Shown piece after piece: positions 16,586-27,688 of a stretch of DNA of 64,000 nt. This DNA is from Dysgonomonadaceae bacterium PH5-43. Its GTDB lineage: Bacteria > Bacteroidota > Bacteroidia > Bacteroidales > Azobacteroidaceae. The translations under genes were made by a program, and so were the position numbers. The notes beneath the pieces are model-generated. The model did not search any database and was not told the DNA's origin. It saw nothing but the letters and a program-made list of their open reading frames with translations. The stretch spans positions 62,001-126,000 of the forward strand of contig JARXWK010000001.1 of NCBI GenBank assembly GCA_029916745.1, read 5' to 3'. The first letter of the stretch is position 1; each line of letters starts with the position of its first letter.

Positions 16586-18256
16586 ATGTTAAAAAGATTA
16601 TCAGTACAAAACTATGCCCTTATATCAAAACTTGAAATAGACTTTCAACAAGGATTTTCTGTCATCACTGGAGAAACGGGAGCTGGTAAATCTATTATAA
16701 TGGGAGCGCTTTCACTTATATTAGGACAACGGGCTGATACTAAAACTCTAAAACAGGGTGCAAACAAGTGTATAATAGAAGGATCTTTCGATATATCGGA
16801 ATACAAATTACAAGATTTCTTTGCGGAAAGAGACCTCGACTTCGATTCTACCGACTGTACTCTTCGTCGGGAAATTTCAGAATCAGGAAAGTCAAGAGCC
16901 TTTATAAATGATACTCCTGTAAGCCTAAACGACTTAAAAGAACTTGGCTCTTACCTTATCGATATTCATTCGCAACATCAGAATCTTATGCTTAGCAATA
17001 ATAACTTCCAATTAGAGGTATTAGATACAATAGCTAAGAATAAGACTCTGAAAAATGATTATGTAGATAAGTATAAAACATATAAAAGCTTACAAAGTCG
17101 GCTAAAGGCATTGGAAGAGAAAGCGAAACAACATTCTACAGAACAAGATTACATACTTTTTCAGTATAATCAGTTAGAAGAAGCAAACCTGACAGACAAA
17201 GAGCAAGCTAAACTCGAAGAAGAACGAGATACTCTATGCAACCTCGAAGATATTAAAAGAGAGTTATACATTATAGAACAATCTCTTGATTCGGAACGAG
17301 GCATTGTTGCTTTGTTAAAAGATAGTTTAAATGCTTCGAATGCTATCAATAATGTATTTGCTCAATCTAAAGATATATCGGAAAGATTACAGTCGGCGTA
17401 TATTGATCTTAAAGATTTAGCTCAGGAAATTAACCGACAAAACGAAGACTTAGAACTTGATCCTAATAGACTTGATTTTATAAACGAACAACTCGACTTA
17501 ATCTATTCTCTTCAAAAGAAACACAATGTAAATACAGTAGAAGAATTGATAGAGATACAAAATAGCCTTTCAAGCAAAATACAAGAAATAGAAAACTACG
17601 ACGATGAGATTGCCAAGCTTACCGATTCTGTTAACAAAGCATTTGACGAACTAAATATTCAGGCTGAAAAGTTATCTGATTCACGCAAGCAAGCTATAAC
17701 ACAATTAGAAAAAGACCTTATTAACAAGGTGTCAACTATGGGAATGCCTAATATGCAATTCGTTGCTTCTCATAGTATAAAAGACAAAGCAGATATTACA
17801 GGTATAGACGAAATAAACTTTTTATTTACTGCAAATAAGAATGGAGAACTAAAACCGGTTGCTCAAACTGCTTCTGGCGGTGAAATATCAAGATTAATGC
17901 TTGGCATTAAAGCTTTAATTGCTGGTGTAAGCTCGCTACCAACTATAATATTTGACGAAATAGATACTGGTGTATCTGGCGAAATTGCCGATAAGATGAG
18001 TAATATAATGTACGATATGGGGCAGGTAATGCAAGTAATAACTATTACTCATTTACCACAAATAGCAGCAAAAGGACAGCAACAATATTTCGTTTACAAA
18101 GAAGACAGCAACGAACGTACGGAAACTAATATACGCCTGCTATCAACAGACGAACGAATTAAAGACATAGCACAAATGCTAAGCGGCTCTAAGCTTACCG
18201 ACGCTGCAATAGAGAACGCTAAAGAACTATTAAAACTCAACAACAATATAAAATGA
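16586..18256 (+). CDS. recN: DNA repair protein RecN
   Basis: SMC-like ATPase that acts in repair of double-strand breaks. The 556 residues match the family. Walker A is GETGAGKS (about residues 29-36), a QHQNLML signature follows near residue 130, then a long coiled-coil middle (about 150-350), and the C-terminal ATPase half has QTASGGEISRLMLGIKAL (signature) and TIIFDEIDTGVSGEIA (Walker B). It follows porD by nine bases and overlaps rlmB by four bases. Confidence 0.95.
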   Translation: MLKRLSVQNYALISKLEIDFQQGFSVITGETGAGKSIIMGALSLILGQRADTKTLKQGANKCIIEGSFDISEYKLQDFFAERDLDFDSTDCTLRREISESGKSRAFINDTPVSLNDLKELGSYLIDIHSQHQNLMLSNNNFQLEVLDTIAKNKTLKNDYVDKYKTYKSLQSRLKALEEKAKQHSTEQDYILFQYNQLEEANLTDKEQAKLEEERDTLCNLEDIKRELYIIEQSLDSERGIVALLKDSLNASNAINNVFAQSKDISERLQSAYIDLKDLAQEINRQNEDLELDPNRLDFINEQLDLIYSLQKKHNVNTVEELIEIQNSLSSKIQEIENYDDEIAKLTDSVNKAFDELNIQAEKLSDSRKQAITQLEKDLINKVSTMGMPNMQFVASHSIKDKADITGIDEINFLFTANKNGELKPVAQTASGGEISRLMLGIKALIAGVSSLPTIIFDEIDTGVSGEIADKMSNIMYDMGQVMQVITITHLPQIAAKGQQQYFVYKEDSNERTETNIRLLSTDERIKDIAQMLSGSKLTDAAIENAKELLKLNNNIK

Positions 18257-18999
18257 AAGAGAACGAAATGATTTTTGGCACTCGTGCCGTTATCGAAGCT
18301 ATACAAGCAGGTAAAGAAGTTGATAAGATATTAATGAGACGAGATCTGCAAAATGACTTGTCGCGCGAGTTGTTCGACATCGTAAAAACAACTAATATAC
18401 CGATACAAAGAGTTCCTAAAGAAAAACTTGATAAGCTTACTCGCAAAAACCACCAAGGTGTTATAGCATTTATATCTGCAATTACATATCAAACTCTTGA
18501 AGATATAGTTCCCTTTCTATACGAAGAGGGTAAAATGCCTTGTATTTTGCTTCTTGACGGAATTACCGATGTGCGTAACTTCGGAGCTATAGCTCGCACG
18601 TGCGAATGTGCTGGAGTAGATGCTATAGTTATACCTACACGCAATAGTGTTTCTGTAAATGCTGATGCTGTAAAAACTTCTGCTGGTGCTTTGCTTTCAA
18701 TACCTGTTTGTAAAGAACCAAGCATTAATGAAGCTATAAAGTTCTTGAAAAACTGCGGATATACAATATTTGCAGCTACAGAAAAAGCAAGCGACAGCTA
18801 CACTAAAGCAAACTATACAGGACCAACAGCTATAGTATTGGGAGGTGAAGATATGGGAATTTCAATGGATAACTTACGTATCTGCGACCAAATGGTAAAG
18901 ATACCAATACTTGGAAGTATTGCTTCTCTAAACGTATCGGCTGCGGCTGCAATATTAATATATGAAGCAATCAGACAGAGAGAAGATTCTAATCAATAA
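18253..18999 (+). CDS. rlmB: 23S rRNA 2'-O-methyltransferase, TrmH/RlmB family
   Basis: SPOUT-class enzyme expected to methylate a guanosine ribose in 23S rRNA. The N-terminal substrate-binding domain includes FGTRAVIEAIQAGKEVDKILM, then the knotted SAM-binding domain holds LLLDGITDVRNFGAIARTCEC (about residue 97), ALVLGGE-type IVLGGEDMGIS near residue 195, and IPILGSIASLNVSAAAAI near residue 217. The length of 248 is usual. The ATGA overlap with recN implies translational coupling. Exact site (G2251 in E. coli numbering) is inferred from family membership. Confidence 0.88.
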   Translation: MKENEMIFGTRAVIEAIQAGKEVDKILMRRDLQNDLSRELFDIVKTTNIPIQRVPKEKLDKLTRKNHQGVIAFISAITYQTLEDIVPFLYEEGKMPCILLLDGITDVRNFGAIARTCECAGVDAIVIPTRNSVSVNADAVKTSAGALLSIPVCKEPSINEAIKFLKNCGYTIFAATEKASDSYTKANYTGPTAIVLGGEDMGISMDNLRICDQMVKIPILGSIASLNVSAAAAILIYEAIRQREDSNQ

Positions 19000-19024
19000 T
19001 ATACATCAAATAATAATTATAGAT

Positions 19025-19405
19025 ATGAAAGAAAGAATTAACACAAGTAAAGCTCCTGCAGCAATCGGTCCTTATTCTCAAGGAATTAAAGTAGGTAATA
19101 TCGTATTCTTTTCAGGACAATTAGGTATCAATCCTGAAACTGGAGATTTTGTACCTGGATTAGTAACAGAACAAACTGAACAAGTATTCAAAAACATTAA
19201 AGCTTTATTGGCAGAAGCTAACCTTACAGTTGACAATGTAGTTAAAACAACTGTATTCCTTCACGATATGGCAGATTTTGCAGCTATGAACGAGGTGTAT
19301 GCTAAACAATTTAATGAGCCCTACCCTGCTCGCTCGGCTGTAGCTGTTAAAACTCTTCCAAAGAATGCATTAGTTGAAATAGAAGTAATAGCTGTTTGCG
19401 AATAA
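19025..19405 (+). CDS. ridA: RidA-family enamine/imine deaminase
   Basis: Small trimeric protein that hydrolyses reactive 2-aminoacrylate-type enamines formed by PLP enzymes. I start at ATG 19025, giving 126 residues, the family length; an upstream in-frame ATG at 18962 lies inside rlmB and adds unrelated residues. Motifs are APAAIGPYSQGIKVGNIVFFSGQLG (substrate pocket), VVKTTVFLHDM, the ARSAVAV arginine near residue 104, and the final LVEIEVIAV. It lies between rlmB and pcrA in the plus-strand run. Confidence 0.92.
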   Translation: MKERINTSKAPAAIGPYSQGIKVGNIVFFSGQLGINPETGDFVPGLVTEQTEQVFKNIKALLAEANLTVDNVVKTTVFLHDMADFAAMNEVYAKQFNEPYPARSAVAVKTLPKNALVEIEVIAVCE

Positions 19406-19412
19406 GAAAACA

Positions 19413-21677
19413 ATGAGTGATTTTCTTCAACAACTTAACGAAAGTCAGCGCGAAGCTGTGTTGTATAATGATGGACCAAGTCTTGTTATAGCAGGTGCTG
19501 GGTCGGGTAAAACACGCGTTCTAACATACAAGATTGCTTATCTACTCGATAGTGGCATATCGCCATACAACATCTTAGCTCTGACTTTCACTAATAAGGC
19601 TGCTCGCGAAATGAAGTCTCGGATTGGTGAATTGGTAGGTGATGAAACTGCCAAACGCTTATGGATGGGAACTTTTCACTCAATATTTTCCAGAATACTT
19701 AGGCGAGAAGCCGATAAAGTAGGCTTTTCGTCAGACTTCACTATTTACGACGCACAAGACTCGAAGAGTTTACTCAAAACCATAATTAAAGATAAAGGGT
19801 TAGCCGAAGACAAGAATTACAAAACTAACAATATTCAAGCTCGAATATCTAAGGCTAAGAATGCTCTGATAACTCCAAATCTATACGAAAAGGATAAAGA
19901 ACTTATTGCTGATGATGGTTTCAACAAGCGTTCTCGTACATCTGAGATATACACTGCTTATTGGAATCGCTGTCGTATGGCAAATGCTATGGATTTCGAC
20001 GACTTATTACTATACACATATATTCTATTCAGAGATAACCCCGATATAACAGCTAAGTATTGTAATGGTTTCCGATTTATTCTTGTAGATGAGTATCAAG
20101 ACACTAATCCCGTTCAATACGAAATAGTAAAGCTTCTTGCTGCCGACCATCGCCGAGTGTGTGTTGTTGGAGATGATGCACAAAGCATCTATTCGTTTAG
20201 AGGTGCAACCATTGGCAATATTCTCAACTTCAATAAGATATACCCAGAGGCAAAAGTATTTAAGCTTGAACAAAACTATCGTTCAACCCAAACAATAGTA
20301 AATGCTGCTAACTCAATCATTAAAAACAATAGAGAACAAATACCTAAAACTGTATTCTCGAAAAACAGTGTAGGCAATCCGATAGAAGTTATTGGTTCGT
20401 ACTCCGACTTTGAAGAAGGCTACAATGTATCTTCTCGCATAGCCGAAATGCGTATGCTTAAGAATTACAACTACAATAACTTTGCAATTCTCTATCGTAC
20501 AAATGCGCAGAGCCGTATATTCGAAGAATCTCTTCGTAAAATAAATATACCTTATCGTATTGTTGGCGGACTATCCTTCTACCAACGTAAAGAAATTAAA
20601 GATATAATAGCGTATCTACGCCTTATATCAAACCATAACGATGAAGAAGCTTTCAAACGCATAATAAATTATCCGGCAAGAGGTATTGGCAAAACAACCA
20701 TTGACAAAATAACATCAACGGCAAGTATACACGGGGTAAGCTTATGGGACGTAACAAGTAATCCTTTAGAGTATAATCTTAACGTAAACAATGGTACTCT
20801 TAATAAACTCAATAATTTTTGTACACTGATTACAAACTTCGCTGAGTTTAATAAAGAAAACGATGCTTACGAAGTCGGACAAAGAGTAATAAAACTTTCG
20901 GGTATAATAGCCGACATTACAATAGATCAAACAGCCGAAGGCAAGAGTCGCATTCAGAATGTAGAAGAATTCCTTAATAGTCTGTATGAGTTTGTTTCTG
21001 TTAGACGTGAAGAAGACCGAGACGATATAAAAATCTCTGACTTCCTTGCCGAAATATCTCTTCTTACCGACCTTGATGCAGATAAAGACGAAAATGAAGA
21101 AGACCGTGTTACACTAATGACAATACACTCTGCAAAAGGCTTAGAGTTTAAGAACGTTTTTATTGTTGGTTTAGAAGAAGGACTATTCCCTAACGATATG
21201 TGTAACAATAATCCGAAAGAGATAGAGGAAGAAAGACGACTGTTTTATGTTGCTGTTACTCGCGCCGAAGAGAACGCTGTGCTTACTTATGCTAAAAGCC
21301 GTTTTCGACACGGACAATCGGAGTTTACTTCACCGAGTCGCTTCTTAAGAGACATAAGTGATGAGTATTTGAAATATGCTGGTCAAGCTTCTTTTGGACA
21401 ACCAAAAGCACAAAAAGCACCCATAAACAAACAAACAGAAACAACATACAATATTCCACGAAAACTTACTCGAATAAACGATAAAAACATCTCGACTCCT
21501 AAAGTACAAAACATAGGTAGTCTGGAAGTTGGAGCTACTATAAAACACGAACGCTTCGGCATAGGAAAAGTAGTCGAACTTACAGGTGAAGGCGATAACG
21601 CTAAAGCAAGTATCGAGTTCGATACTTTAGGAAAGAAACAACTATTACTTAAGTTCGCTAAGTTCACTATATTATAA
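19413..21677 (+). CDS. pcrA: UvrD/PcrA-family DNA helicase
   Basis: Superfamily 1A 3'-5' helicase used in repair and replication restart. Motif I AGAGSGKTRVLTYK is at about residue 28, motif Ib MGTFHS near 88, motif II VDEYQDTN near 226, motif III GDDAQSIYSFRGA near 253, motif IV QNYRST, motif V MTIHSAKGLEFKNVFIVG near 570 and motif VI YVAVTRAEE near 613. The C-terminal Tudor-like domain binding RNA polymerase is present (GATIKHERFGIGKVVELTGEG). At 754 residues it is full length. It starts seven bases after ridA. Confidence 0.94.
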   Translation: MSDFLQQLNESQREAVLYNDGPSLVIAGAGSGKTRVLTYKIAYLLDSGISPYNILALTFTNKAAREMKSRIGELVGDETAKRLWMGTFHSIFSRILRREADKVGFSSDFTIYDAQDSKSLLKTIIKDKGLAEDKNYKTNNIQARISKAKNALITPNLYEKDKELIADDGFNKRSRTSEIYTAYWNRCRMANAMDFDDLLLYTYILFRDNPDITAKYCNGFRFILVDEYQDTNPVQYEIVKLLAADHRRVCVVGDDAQSIYSFRGATIGNILNFNKIYPEAKVFKLEQNYRSTQTIVNAANSIIKNNREQIPKTVFSKNSVGNPIEVIGSYSDFEEGYNVSSRIAEMRMLKNYNYNNFAILYRTNAQSRIFEESLRKINIPYRIVGGLSFYQRKEIKDIIAYLRLISNHNDEEAFKRIINYPARGIGKTTIDKITSTASIHGVSLWDVTSNPLEYNLNVNNGTLNKLNNFCTLITNFAEFNKENDAYEVGQRVIKLSGIIADITIDQTAEGKSRIQNVEEFLNSLYEFVSVRREEDRDDIKISDFLAEISLLTDLDADKDENEEDRVTLMTIHSAKGLEFKNVFIVGLEEGLFPNDMCNNNPKEIEEERRLFYVAVTRAEENAVLTYAKSRFRHGQSEFTSPSRFLRDISDEYLKYAGQASFGQPKAQKAPINKQTETTYNIPRKLTRINDKNISTPKVQNIGSLEVGATIKHERFGIGKVVELTGEGDNAKASIEFDTLGKKQLLLKFAKFTIL

Positions 21678-21683
21678 GAAATA

Positions 21684-22826
21684 ATGATAGACGTAAAAAA
21701 GATACCCTCTCCTTCTTACGTATTGGAAGAAGATTTATTGAGAAGAAATCTCAGCCTTATAAAATCGGTAAAAGACCGTGCTGGTGTAAATATTATACTT
21801 GCTTTCAAAGCATTTGCAATGTGGAAAGCATTTCCTATAATAAAAGAGTATATAAATTATTCTACTGCCAGCTCGCCATACGAAGCCCGCTTAGCTTTAG
21901 AAGAGATGGGAAATAAGGCACACACCTATTCTCCTGCATACACCGAAAAAGACTTTGATGAGATAAAAGAATGTAGTTCGCATATAACATTCAACTCCTT
22001 ATCTCAGTTTAACAGATTCTATAAAGATACTCTAAACAACCCAACTCATATTTCTTGTGGATTACGTGTCAACCCCGAATATTCAGATGTTGCTACCGAC
22101 CTTTACAATCCGGCTGCACCTGGTTCAAGATTAGGAATTGTAAGAGAAGAATTAGGAGATTATCTTCCTGAAGGGATAGAGGGTTTACATTTCCATACTC
22201 TTTGCGAATCATCTTCTTATGCATTAGAAGAAACACTAAAGAACTTAGAAGCTCGTTTCGGAGATTTACTTCCTACAATAAAGTGGTTGAATATGGGAGG
22301 TGGACATCTTATAACTCGCAAAGACTATGATGTAGAACACCTTATCGAAGTGTTGAAAAACTTCAAAGCTAAGTATCCTAATCTGGAAATTATTATGGAA
22401 CCAGGAGCTGCTTTTGTTTGGCAAACAGGAACTCTTGTTTCTTCTATTGTTGACATAGTAGAAAACAAAGGTATAAAAACTGCGATATTAGATGTATCAT
22501 TTACTTGTCATATGCCCGACTGTTTGGAAATGCCTTACAAACCTGTTATCAGAGGAGCGTATCAAGATGCCGTTGAGGGTAAACCCACATATCGTATGGG
22601 TGGAAACTCTTGTCTTAGCGGTGACTTTATTGGCGACTGGAGTTTCGACAAAGAGCTTAACATTGGCGATAATATAATCTTTGAAGATATGATTCATTAC
22701 ACCATAGTTAAAACAAATATGTTTAATGGCATTCCCCACCCCGACATCTGTTTATGGAAAAACGATGGCTCTATTGAGGTTTATCGCAAGTTTAGTTACG
22801 AAGATTATAAAGGTAGAATGAGTTAG
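21684..22826 (+). CDS. nspC: Carboxynorspermidine decarboxylase
   Basis: PLP enzyme of the alanine racemase fold that makes spermidine or norspermidine by the carboxyspermidine route common in Bacteroidetes. The PLP lysine is in AFKAFAMWK (about residue 34). HFHTLCES near residue 168, NMGGGHLITRKDYD near 205, EPGAAFVWQTG near 238 and the DVSFTCHMPDCLEMPYKP stretch near 272 match the family. It has 380 residues, the usual length. It begins seven bases after pcrA; the partner carboxyspermidine dehydrogenase is not in the window. Confidence 0.93.
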   Translation: MIDVKKIPSPSYVLEEDLLRRNLSLIKSVKDRAGVNIILAFKAFAMWKAFPIIKEYINYSTASSPYEARLALEEMGNKAHTYSPAYTEKDFDEIKECSSHITFNSLSQFNRFYKDTLNNPTHISCGLRVNPEYSDVATDLYNPAAPGSRLGIVREELGDYLPEGIEGLHFHTLCESSSYALEETLKNLEARFGDLLPTIKWLNMGGGHLITRKDYDVEHLIEVLKNFKAKYPNLEIIMEPGAAFVWQTGTLVSSIVDIVENKGIKTAILDVSFTCHMPDCLEMPYKPVIRGAYQDAVEGKPTYRMGGNSCLSGDFIGDWSFDKELNIGDNIIFEDMIHYTIVKTNMFNGIPHPDICLWKNDGSIEVYRKFSYEDYKGRMS

Positions 22827-22864
22827 AATATTCCCTTTATTTATGCGTATTAACAAATAATTAC

Positions 22865-22872
22865 TAACTTTG
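22865..22872 (+). promoter_or_regulatory. -7 box of panB
   Basis: TAACTTTG, 26 bases before the panB ATG, showing that panB has its own promoter after nspC. No clear -33 TTG. Confidence 0.65.
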
Positions 22873-22897
22873 CAGCCTAATTTTATAACAACATTTT

Positions 22898-25044
<2,147 letters not shown>

Positions 25045-25090
25045 TTGAACAATTATAGCGAACTATAATGTTCGCATTGTAATAAAGGAA

Positions 25091-25122
25091 AAGAGATGTA
25101 GCTCGGCTACATCTCTTTTTTG
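25091..25122 (+). terminator. Terminator of eno
   Basis: AAGAGATGTAGC (25091-25102) pairs with GCTACATCTCTT (from 25106) around a three-base loop, and a T run extends to 25122. Confidence 0.88.
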
Positions 25123-25159
25123 TTTAGTAATTGTTTAATTGTTATCTAACAAAACTATC

Positions 25160-25380
25160 TTAGTTAATACCCCTTGCTGCTCTTATTAGATACCCCTCCG
25201 CTCTCTTAGTAGATAGGCGAGGTGCTTCTTAGTAGAGACCCGATGCTGCTCTTAGTAGAACCGACTAATCTCTCTTAGTAGAACCACCCCGCCTTTCTTA
25301 GTAGAGAGACCTCGCCTATCTCAGTAGAGAGACAAGGGGTCTCTTAGTAGAGAGACGCCCCTAAGTGAAGCTTTGCATTT
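25160..25380. repeat. Array C (copy 2): nine units at an exact 23 bp pitch, core TTAGTAGA
   Basis: Core starts fall at 25160, 25183, 25206, 25229, 25252, 25275, 25298, 25321 and 25344; every step is 23 bp. The first 8-10 bases of each unit are conserved, the remaining 13 vary but reuse GGCGAGG, ACCCC and CTCGCC-like words. It ends with AAGTGAAGCTTTGCATTT, as copy 1 (12354-12597) does. It fills the convergent gap between eno and the sorting-domain gene; nothing else is visible in 25123-25450. Confidence 0.92.
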
Positions 25381-25450
25381 TTAGGATAAAAATACTCGTC
25401 CAAAACAAGGAATCTATCTCCAAATTAACTGCCTTATTTGATTATTAACC

Positions 25451-26716
25451 TTAAGGAGTTTTTATAATTTTCTTTGTAACTTGTTTGTTTTCTAAGTATA
25501 TCGATAGATAATAAACACCAGCATTAAGTGCCGAAACATCAATCTTATCTGATACATTCGACTCTGTTTTTACTAAACTACCTATCTGATTATATATTTC
25601 TACTCTATCAATTGAAGAATCTGTAGTTATAAACAAGTATTCTTGTACTGGATTAGGGTAAACCGACAAACTTAAATTAGAAACTTCGTCAATACTATTT
25701 GGTTTATAATCAGAATAATAGAAGATATAATCGCCTAACTCTTGCCATTTACCTGTTGACCATTTGTATTTTTTTCCACCTATTGGTTTATTAACAAACA
25801 AACGATTATTTTCTCCTTGAAAGTATGGGAAAACAACATCAGTAATAGGAACTGACAAATCAAACTTATATTCAAATTTACGGTTTCCAATCCAATTACT
25901 ATCCCATTCATAATAAGCTTCCAGTATTAGATTTCCATTATTATCATAAGCATATTCGTCTTTTTCACTTTTTATCCAATCTGATAAACCTCGTCGTGAC
26001 CGAATTTTCGTAATAATATTGTTTTGGGCATCGTACGCATATTCATATTTCTCACTTTCTTTCCACTCATTTTCAGACTTATATGAAATAATCAATGTTT
26101 TGATATTTCCATTATCGTAGGTATAGTCGTTTTTATATTCTCTTCTAGTATATTCCTCCCATTTATCAAGCTTCCAAGAATACCCAATCTCCATAGTTTG
26201 ATTTCCATTATCGTCATACTCATACTCATATTTACAACGTTTTTCCCAAATATCTTTGTTGCTATCCCAAATATATTCAATAGACATTACTTCGTTATCA
26301 CTAGCATCATATTTCATTTCAAATTTATATTCACTTACCCATACATTATTTCCCCAATAATAATGAGTTGAAGTAAACATATCTTCATTATCATCATAGC
26401 TTATTTCGGTTTTATCGTCTTTTACCCATACGTTATCTATCCAATTATGGAAAATTAACATCGCAATATTGTTATTATCATCATAAGTAAATTCTTGTTT
26501 CGTATTATTAGTAATAGTCATACTATCCAATTTTTGCTTTACGGCGTCTGACCTTAATTGTAAAAAAGGATTTACCGAAGGTGTTCCTTTTACTTTGGGA
26601 TTGTTACGGAACAACAATGCACTTGTGTTCTCGTGATTGGCATTTGTTTTATTCTGAGCAAAACTACAAACAGCCATTAAGCCACAGATAAACAATAGTA
26701 ATAATTTTTTATTCAT
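25451..26716 (-). CDS. Type IX secretion cargo with YD-like repeats and C-terminal sorting domain
   Basis: A 421-residue secreted protein. Signal peptide MNKKLLLLFICGLMAVCSFA-Q; then residues about 65-290 consist of seven or so repeats of the form EYxYDxNGNxxxxxxYxWDxNxW (for example EYEYDDNGNQTMEIGYSW, DEYAYDNNGNLILEAYYEW). The last 80 residues are a type A sorting domain: LSVYPNPVQEYLFITT, then VEIYNQIGSLV and LNAGVYYLSIYLENKQVTKKIIK. It would be exported by the type IX system and attached to or released from the surface. A 250-base structured RNA precedes the start on the same strand, so expression may be controlled there. Confidence 0.85.
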   Translation of the reverse strand: MNKKLLLLFICGLMAVCSFAQNKTNANHENTSALLFRNNPKVKGTPSVNPFLQLRSDAVKQKLDSMTITNNTKQEFTYDDNNNIAMLIFHNWIDNVWVKDDKTEISYDDNEDMFTSTHYYWGNNVWVSEYKFEMKYDASDNEVMSIEYIWDSNKDIWEKRCKYEYEYDDNGNQTMEIGYSWKLDKWEEYTRREYKNDYTYDNGNIKTLIISYKSENEWKESEKYEYAYDAQNNIITKIRSRRGLSDWIKSEKDEYAYDNNGNLILEAYYEWDSNWIGNRKFEYKFDLSVPITDVVFPYFQGENNRLFVNKPIGGKKYKWSTGKWQELGDYIFYYSDYKPNSIDEVSNLSLSVYPNPVQEYLFITTDSSIDRVEIYNQIGSLVKTESNVSDKIDVSALNAGVYYLSIYLENKQVTKKIIKTP

Positions 26717-26718
26717 AA

Positions 26719-26973
26719 TATAAAAGTATGTGTTCCCCTCTGGTTCAAAAGAGAAGAGTTTGTATAAATGCAGAAAGCGTGAACCCTTTGGCTTATTTTA
26801 TCTAGCAGGTTCTGGAAAACCTTGGGTCTAAAATAAGTAACGGTCCACGCCTTATAAGGCATGAGAGCAGTTAACTTATCCTCGACCCTAATTAATTTTC
26901 CAGATTCGCTAGGAAGAGATAAGCCAAACACCTTCAATGTTTGATAATTAATATGTCTGCCACGTTTCCATGA
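26719..26973 (-). ncRNA. Structured RNA, leader of the sorting-domain gene or independent small RNA
   Basis: On the minus strand, from a promoter at 26979-26986, the sequence can fold into a long rod. Helices: 26919-26928 with 26787-26796 (10 bp), 26896-26904 with 26811-26819 (9 bp), 26884-26888 with 26824-26828, 26870-26879 with 26833-26841 (one bulge), and a terminal hairpin 26858-26863/26846-26851. A 5' hairpin GTCATG-GAAA-CGTGGC (26956-26971 region) and a 3' hairpin (26780-26785 with 26742-26747) flank it. Several pairs are G-U only if the minus strand is the RNA and would be A-C on the plus strand, which supports this strand. No T run separates it from the ATG at 26716. The rod shape recalls 6S RNA, but I cannot assign a family. 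Confidence 0.6.
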
Positions 26974-26978
26974 CGGTG

Positions 26979-26986
26979 CAAATATA
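26979..26986 (-). promoter_or_regulatory. -7 box of the structured RNA
   Basis: TATATTTG on the minus strand; predicted start near 26973, just before the first hairpin. Confidence 0.6.
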
Positions 26987-27059
26987 GAAACTATTCGCAA
27001 TATTTCCAGTGTTTTTTGCAATTAATAAACTGTTGTAGTGCCTTGCTTTATGTTGAGGG

Positions 27060-27101
27060 GTAAAAAAAAGATAGTGAGACTTAAAAAAATCTCACTATCT
27101 T
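27060..27101 (-). terminator. Terminator of ohr
   Basis: AGATAGTGAGA (from 27069) pairs with TCTCACTATCT (to 27101) around an A-rich loop; on the minus strand a run of eight T follows. Confidence 0.85.
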
Positions 27102-27155
27102 CTATATTATTAATAAGGTGTATGCTTTCGCATTTCACTTGTTTGTAGAAAGTTC

Positions 27156-27578
27156 TTATTTGCCTTTCACTTTAATCTGAACATCAATATTTCCTCGTGT
27201 TGCATTAGAATAAGGACAGAACTGATGAGCCTCGTGCGCCAATTCTTCAGCTACCGACTGCTCAACGTCAGGAATATTTACATTCATTACCACTGCAAGC
27301 ATAAAGCCATTACCATCATCTTTCTCCCCTATTGTAACTTCTGCCGTTACCGACGAAGTAATTCTTAACCTTCTTAACAGTCCAACGTGGCTTAAAGCTC
27401 CTGAGAAACAAGACGCATAACCAGCCGCAAATAGCTGTTCGGGATTGGTATAATTACCACCCTTACCACCCATTTCCTTAGGTTTCTTAACGTCAAAATC
27501 TAAAACTCCATCTGAAGATGTAATGTGTCCGTCTCGCCCGCCTACCGAAGTAGCAATAGCTGTGTACAATGCTTTCAT
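27156..27578 (-). CDS. ohr: Organic hydroperoxide resistance protein Ohr (OsmC family)
   Basis: Thiol peroxidase that reduces organic hydroperoxides using two cysteines. The 140 residues match Ohr. Cys in YASCFSGALSHV (about residue 57) and Cys in HQFCPYSNATRGN (about residue 121) are the catalytic pair, and the start MKALYTAIATSVGGRDGHITSSDG and NPEQLFAAGYASCF motif are typical. It is a single gene with a strong terminator. Regulation by an OhrR-type repressor is usual elsewhere, but no such gene is adjacent. Confidence 0.92.
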   Translation of the reverse strand: MKALYTAIATSVGGRDGHITSSDGVLDFDVKKPKEMGGKGGNYTNPEQLFAAGYASCFSGALSHVGLLRRLRITSSVTAEVTIGEKDDGNGFMLAVVMNVNIPDVEQSVAEELAHEAHQFCPYSNATRGNIDVQIKVKGK

Positions 27579-27688
27579 AATTACTTAAATTAAATTGTTT
27601 AATCGACATTATAACGTCTCCAACTTCAAATTAGTTTTAGCTATTTATAACTTTAACCCTATTACAATAGTTAAGGCTATTTATAATG

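Noticed and set aside
25160-25380. CRISPR array
   Set aside because: Units are only 23 bp in total with an 8-10 base degenerate core and a variable part of 13 bases built from recurring words. No cas genes are present and cores also appear inverted. The same reasoning excludes arrays A, B and D.
26719-26973. tmRNA, RNase P RNA, signal recognition particle RNA, TPP or cobalamin riboswitch
   Set aside because: None of the conserved sequence blocks I know for these RNAs is present (no tRNA-like end, no RNase P core blocks, no SRP apical loop, no TPP or B12 box).
26713-27021. 102-residue protein on the minus strand
   Set aside because: The frame overlaps the promoter and the whole structured RNA, has no recognisable domain, and the nested complementary helices explain the sequence better.
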